From Candidatus Nitrosymbiomonas sp. (GTDB taxonomy: Bacteria > Sysuimicrobiota > Sysuimicrobiia > Sysuimicrobiales > Humicultoraceae), in assembly GCA_020724185.1 (NCBI GenBank), contig DYHL01000002.1, positions 1 through 26,336 on the forward strand: DNA of 26,336 nucleotides, written 5' to 3'. A program made the position numbers and the translations under genes. Numbering within the stretch: position 1 is the stretch's first letter; each line of letters begins with the position of its first letter. The notes under the pieces are model-generated. The model was not told the origin of the DNA. It was given only the letters and a program-made list of their open reading frames with translations, and ran no database searches. Shown piece after piece: positions 23,009 to 26,336 of this stretch.

Positions 23009-24322
23009 CTACGGGTAGATCCCGCGTATCATCAGCGCCTCCGCGACGCGCTCGACCGCGCGCTGCAGCGCGGCCAGCCGGTAGGAGATGCCCTGCGAGC
23101 GGGCCAGCTCGATCACCTCGTGAACGCTGCGTACCATGATCCGTTCGAGGCGCTGGTTGATGTCCTCCTCGCTCCAGAAGAACAACTGCAGATCCTGCAC
23201 CCACTCGAAGTAGGAAACGATCACACCCCCGGCGTTGGCCAGGACGTCGGGCAACACCGTGATCCCTTTCTTCTCCAAGATCGCGTCGGCGTCAGGCGTG
23301 GTGGGGCCGTTGGCGCCTTCCACGATTACGCGGGCCTTGATCCGGCCGGCGTTAGCATCGGTGATCTGACCTTCCAGGGCAGCCGGCACAAGGTAGGTGC
23401 ACGGCAGTTCCAGCAGTTCCTGGTTCGTCACGGCCTGCGTCCCGGGGAAACCGACCACGCTCTTGGTCTGCGCCACGTGCCGCAGCAGCGCGGGCATGTC
23501 CAGCCCGGCGGGATTGTAGATGCCGCCGAACACGTCGCTGACGCCCACTATCTTGCAGCCCTCGGCGTGCATCAACGCGGCGGCGGCCGATCCGACGTTC
23601 CCGAACCCCTGGACGACCACCGTTGCTCCGCTCCAGGGAAGGCCCAGCAGGCGCGCCGCCTCGCGCGCGGCGATCATGCAGCCGCGGCCGGTCGCTTCCC
23701 TCCGACCCACCGAACCGCCGATTGAGACCGGCTTGCCGGTCACGACGGCGGGCACCGATTGGCCGGCGTGCATGCTGTTCGTGTCCATGATCCAGCCCAT
23801 GACCTGCTCGTTGGTGCCGACGTCCGGCGCCGGGATGTCACCCAGGGGATGCATCATCACGCTGATCTCGGAGGCGTAGCGCCGGGTCAGCCGTTCCAGC
23901 TCGCCCGAGGACAGCGTCGTGGGATCCACTATCACCCCGCCCTTGGCGCCGCCGTAGGGCAGGTTCACCAGGGCGCACTTCCAGGTCATCCACATGGCCA
24001 GGGCGCGGACCTCGTTGAGGGACACGTCCTGGTGGTAACGGATCCCCCCCTTGCTCGGTCCCAGCACGGTGCTGTGGTGCACGCGATATCCCGTGAAGAT
24101 CCGGATGGACCCATCGTCCATCTTGACAGGGAAGTTGACGGTCAGCTCGCGGTGCGGTGTGACCAGATACTCCTTAATCCCCCGCTTGAGCGTCAGGCGT
24201 CCTGCCACCTGCCAGAACTGCTCCAGAGCCATATCCCACGGATCGTCCCTGATCGGTACGGTCTTCGTGGCCGTCTCGCTGGAGCCCGCTGTATCCACCA
24301 TTCGACCTCCCTGCTCACCCAT
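23009..24322 (-). CDS. Glutamate dehydrogenase (Glu/Leu/Phe/Val family), copy 1
   Basis: 437-aa hexameric-type NAD(P)-dependent dehydrogenase linking 2-oxoglutarate and ammonia to glutamate. Landmarks are GPSKGGIRYH (89-97), PYGGAKGGV with catalytic K127, DIPAPDVGT, the Rossmann glycine motif QGFGNVGS at 238-245, and VEGANGPTTPDAD. ATG at 24322 has AAGGA a few bases upstream. A second ATG seven codons in follows GGGAGG and could be used instead. The C-terminus ends MIRGIYP; the copy at the right edge ends HIRGIYP. It begins the long minus-strand run that includes tgt, yajC and ccm. Confidence 0.93.
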   Translation of the reverse strand: MGEQGGRMVDTAGSSETATKTVPIRDDPWDMALEQFWQVAGRLTLKRGIKEYLVTPHRELTVNFPVKMDDGSIRIFTGYRVHHSTVLGPSKGGIRYHQDVSLNEVRALAMWMTWKCALVNLPYGGAKGGVIVDPTTLSSGELERLTRRYASEISVMMHPLGDIPAPDVGTNEQVMGWIMDTNSMHAGQSVPAVVTGKPVSIGGSVGRREATGRGCMIAAREAARLLGLPWSGATVVVQGFGNVGSAAAALMHAEGCKIVGVSDVFGGIYNPAGLDMPALLRHVAQTKSVVGFPGTQAVTNQELLELPCTYLVPAALEGQITDANAGRIKARVIVEGANGPTTPDADAILEKKGITVLPDVLANAGGVIVSYFEWVQDLQLFFWSEEDINQRLERIMVRSVHEVIELARSQGISYRLAALQRAVERVAEALMIRGIYP

Positions 24323-24440
24323 CTCATCCTTCCTGTTGCAGGACGCCTTTTCCTCCAGGGTAGCCGGCCCCCCAGGAGTTGCCGCCCCTGGGGTCAGACT
24401 GTAGAATGTCGCCGTACGTACGCACCTGTTGGAGGCTCAA
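24323..24440 (+). promoter_or_regulatory. Sigma70-like promoter, inverted repeat and palindrome in a divergent intergenic region
   Basis: On the plus strand, TTGCCG at 24379-24384 and TAGAAT at 24402-24407 are spaced exactly 17 bases, a good sigma70-type match (4/6 and 5/6). The start is expected near 24414. An inverted repeat CCCCAGG/CCTGGGG (24370-24376 and 24387-24393) overlaps the -35 box and spacer. A 10-base palindrome CGTACGTACG (24413-24422) covers the expected start. These are possible operators. GGAGG at 24431-24435 is the ribosome site of the small plus-strand gene. The minus-strand dehydrogenase promoter must also lie here but is not obvious. Confidence 0.55.
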
Positions 24441-24743
24441 ATGCCCGAGGAAAACGGCGCTGCCGCTTCGATCACGACTGAGGCCCCGGTCTCCTCACTG
24501 AATCCCGGCGGGCGACCTGCATCCGCCCCGAAGACCCGTGCGGTTGAGATCCGCGAAACCGTGAACAGCGGCGTTGAGATCCGCGCCAAGGCGCCGGAGG
24601 ACGAGAACCTCAAAAAGCTGCTGGGCGGGCTGGGAGCATACCAGAACCCCCTGCGCCCGGGTGTCTGGCAGGTTGACCACCGGTACCGCGCCGAGGCAGT
24701 GCGCCGGCTGGAAGCTGCCGGGTACGCGGTCACCGAAGCCTAG
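24441..24743 (+). CDS. Small conserved-looking hypothetical protein
   Basis: 100-aa soluble protein. The first 35 residues are low-complexity, rich in A, P, S and T. The region about 38-100 is charged and appears folded: IRETVNSGVEIRAKAPEDEN, KKLLGGLGAYQNPLRPGVWQ, and a final helix AEAVRRLEAAGYAVTEA. ATG at 24441 has GGAGG directly upstream and a good promoter. It is the only plus-strand gene besides the decahaem cytochrome. I do not recognise the family; the length and helix-rich end would suit a small regulatory or binding protein. Confidence 0.65.
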   Translation: MPEENGAAASITTEAPVSSLNPGGRPASAPKTRAVEIRETVNSGVEIRAKAPEDENLKKLLGGLGAYQNPLRPGVWQVDHRYRAEAVRRLEAAGYAVTEA

Positions 24744-25043
24744 TAGTGAACGCCGGACACTCGAGGCCCTGGTTCGTTCCGGCACAGCAGAGGCCAGGCT
24801 GGCTCGCCGCGCGCGAGCTGTTCTGCTCTTGGCCAAGGGCCACTCACTCGGTGGGCACGACGGCAAAGCAGATTGGTCTGGCGCCTCGGATGGTCCAGCA
24901 TTGGAGGCGCGCCTTTGTCTCTCGTAGGCTGGATGGTCTGCAGGATGCTCCTGTCCTACATCGACTGGCACAACAAACACCCAAAGCCGTTCCTGTGGAC
25001 CTACAACAATCCCAAGAGGAGAATACGTATCACTCATCAATGA
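24742..25043 (+). pseudogene. IS630-family transposase remnant (frameshifted, catalytic core deleted)
   Basis: Three frames each give a piece of an IS630-type transposase. Frame 1 from 24742 reads RRTLEALVRSGTAEARLARR then ARAVLLLAKGHSLGG, like the N-terminal segment that has RLARRARIVLL in this family. Frame 2, from about 24848, continues with TTAKQIGLAPRMVQHWRRAF and LDGLQDAP, the helix-turn-helix and linker. Frame 3, from about 24945 to the TGA at 25041-25043, reads LLSYIDWHNKHPKPFLWTYN, like the family C-terminal NxxPKPFxWT tail. The DDE catalytic centre is missing between them. A frameshift near 24845-24855 and a large internal deletion near 24940 explain this. No flanking inverted repeats or target duplication were recognised. 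Confidence 0.7.
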
Positions 25044-25240
25044 CTCAGTCCACTAGGAGTAGAACGCCATCAGCTCATCCAGATGCGCACGGTGCAGGGC
25101 GCCGGTCAACTGGTCGCCATCCACCTCTACAACAGCCGGCGCCTGCCGTGCCCTGTTTCGTGACCTTCAAGAAGTCGTCGTTCCCCCCATCCGGTAGATG
25201 TCCGGCCGTTGTGGTGGGGTCCCTCGCGTTTGCTGGCCTC
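25044..25240. other. Intergenic stretch without recognisable gene
   Basis: 197 bases between the transposase remnant and the stop of the second dehydrogenase gene. A short plus-strand open frame here reads MRTVQGAGQLVAIHLYNSRR then stops at TGA near 25160; I do not recognise it, and it has no upstream ribosome site. No clear terminator for the converging dehydrogenase gene was seen. It may be more decayed mobile-element DNA. Confidence 0.35.
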
Positions 25241-26336
25241 CTACGGATAGATCCCGCGGATGTGGATCGCGTTCGCCACCCGGCTGATGGCCCGGATCAG
25301 CGCGCCCAGCCGCAGCGGGACCTTTCGCTCGTCCGCCATCTGCCAGACCTGGTGAAAGGCCGGCATCAGGATGCGCTCCAGGTGCGCGTTGACTTCCTCC
25401 TCGCTCCAGAAGAACTGCTGCAGCCCCTGTACCCATTCGAAATAGGAGACGATCACGCCCCCGGCGTTCGCCAGGATGTCCGGGATGACGGGGATCTGGC
25501 GGTCGTAGAGCACCTTGTCCGCGTCCGGGGTGAGCGGGCCGTTGGCGCCCTCCACGATCAGGTGGGTCTTGACCCGCGGCGCGTTCTCTCCCGTGATGGC
25601 GCCTTCCAGGGCGCTGGGAATGAGGATGTCACAGGGAAGTTCCAGGAGTTCCTCGTTCGAGACCCGGTCCGCGCCGGGAAACGCGACCACGGACCCCGTG
25701 CGTCCCTTGTGGTTCAGCGCCTCCCGCGGGTCGAGGCCCTTGGGATTGAAGATGCCGCCCCGGGAGTCGCTGACGGCGATGACCCGGCAGCCGAGGTCGT
25801 GCAGCAGGCACCCCGACACCGAGCCCACGTTGCCGAAGCCCTGGATCACCACGCTGGCGCCGTTCAACGACAGGCCGAGGAGCGTGGCGGCCTCGCGCGC
25901 GGCGAGCATGACGCCGCGGCCGGTGGCTTCCACGCGGCCGTAGGACCCGCCGATCTCCACCGGCTTGCCGGTGACCACCGACGGGGTCGAGTAGCCCCGG
26001 TGCATGCTGTAGGTGTCCATGATCCAGGCCATGATCTGCGGGGTGGTCCCGACGTCCGGCGCCGGGATGTCCCCCTCGGGGCTCATCATCAGGCTGATCT
26101 CGGTGGCGTACCGCCGCGTCAGGTGCTCCAGTTCGCTGGCGGACAGTTGCTTGGGATCCGCCGTCACGCCGCCTTTGGCGCCGCCGTAGGGCAGCCCGAC
26201 TAGCGAGCACTTCCAGGTCATCCACATGGCCAGCGCCCGGACTTCGTTGAGGGTGACGTCGGGGTGGTAGCGAATGCCGCCCTTGGTCGGTCCCAGGACC
26301 GTGCTGTGGTGGATGCGGTAGCCGGTGAACACCCGG
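25241..26336 (-). CDS. Glutamate dehydrogenase (Glu/Leu/Phe/Val family), copy 2, 5' end beyond window
   Basis: Paralogue of the dehydrogenase at 23009-24322. About 365 codons are visible; the N-terminal 70 or so residues lie past the right edge. Shared blocks include GPTKGGIRYH, PYGGAKGGV with the catalytic Lys, DIPAPDVGT, QGFGNVGS, VEGANGPLTPDAD, LANAGGVIVSYFEWVQ and the C-terminal IRGIYP. Most aligned residues are identical, so the pair arose by duplication or one was acquired from a close relative. Differences cluster after the Rossmann motif and in the C-terminal helices (QMADERKVPLRLGALIRAIS here, ELARSQGISYRLAALQRAVE there), which could alter subunit contacts. Such GdhA-type pairs may form mixed hexamers in some bacteria; whether these do is unknown. 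Confidence 0.93.
   Translation of the reverse strand, partial: RVFTGYRIHHSTVLGPTKGGIRYHPDVTLNEVRALAMWMTWKCSLVGLPYGGAKGGVTADPKQLSASELEHLTRRYATEISLMMSPEGDIPAPDVGTTPQIMAWIMDTYSMHRGYSTPSVVTGKPVEIGGSYGRVEATGRGVMLAAREAATLLGLSLNGASVVIQGFGNVGSVSGCLLHDLGCRVIAVSDSRGGIFNPKGLDPREALNHKGRTGSVVAFPGADRVSNEELLELPCDILIPSALEGAITGENAPRVKTHLIVEGANGPLTPDADKVLYDRQIPVIPDILANAGGVIVSYFEWVQGLQQFFWSEEEVNAHLERILMPAFHQVWQMADERKVPLRLGALIRAISRVANAIHIRGIYP

Noticed and set aside
22994..23204. Longer start for tgt
   Set aside because: The extra residues overlap the dehydrogenase end, have no family match, and the start at 22994 gives the normal length.
25044..25240. Short plus-strand frame beginning MRTVQGAGQL as a gene
   Set aside because: No ribosome site, a very short frame and no recognisable family; it may be decayed mobile DNA.
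24746..26203. A 485-codon plus-strand open frame
   Set aside because: Most of it is antisense to the second glutamate dehydrogenase; only its first part matches the helix-turn-helix piece of the transposase relic.
1..26336. tRNA, rRNA, CRISPR array, phage or replication origin
   Set aside because: No cloverleaf, regular direct-repeat array, phage structural gene or DnaA-box cluster was seen on either strand by reading.

Overview
The window is a GC-rich, densely packed bacterial chromosome segment with short gaps, many GTG/TTG starts and many 4-base start/stop overlaps. Gene content is respiratory and biosynthetic: multihaem cytochromes, a System I cytochrome c maturation (ccm) cluster, a bacillithiol-type deacetylase, a long-chain polyprenyl diphosphate synthase, tgt-yajC and two glutamate dehydrogenases. 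This suggests an uncultured, environmental, respiring bacterium of a deep-branching high-GC lineage. I cannot assign the phylum from sequence alone; Armatimonadota/Sysuimicrobiota-, NC10- or Rokubacteria-like groups are guesses only.

Region A (1-3185, minus strand) is a respiratory module. In transcription order it holds a degenerate receiver-domain protein, a 69-aa two-helix membrane protein, a membrane-anchored seven-haem cytochrome c, a four-helix cytochrome b, and a Tat-exported iron-sulfur subunit that runs off the left edge. A catalytic subunit is not visible and may lie further left.

Region B (3396-7615) is a two-component pair: a large membrane histidine kinase and its NarL-type regulator. 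The kinase has a CXXCH motif in a predicted outside loop. Divergent from it, across a 155-base gap, is a NapC/NrfH-like cytochrome with ten CXXCH motifs. The likely reading is redox sensing tied to multihaem electron transfer.

Region C (8723-24322, minus strand) is one nearly unbroken co-directional run. In transcription order: glutamate dehydrogenase, tgt, yajC, HD-domain protein, GT2 glycosyltransferase, bshB1-like deacetylase, BshC-like protein, ccmA, ccmB, ccmC, ccmD, ccmE, ccmF, a CcmI-N-like protein, a carboxypeptidase-regulatory-like protein, polyprenyl synthase, a second histidine kinase and its NarL-type regulator. A class II aldolase fusion (7620-8696) follows. The ccm genes supply haem export and attachment for the cytochromes of regions A and B. 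The two thiol-biosynthesis-like genes directly abut ccmA.

Region D (24323-26336) has a small uncharacterised plus-strand gene with a good sigma70-like promoter, a shattered IS630-type transposase remnant, and a second, closely related glutamate dehydrogenase gene cut by the right edge. I saw no tRNA, rRNA, CRISPR array or intact mobile element.
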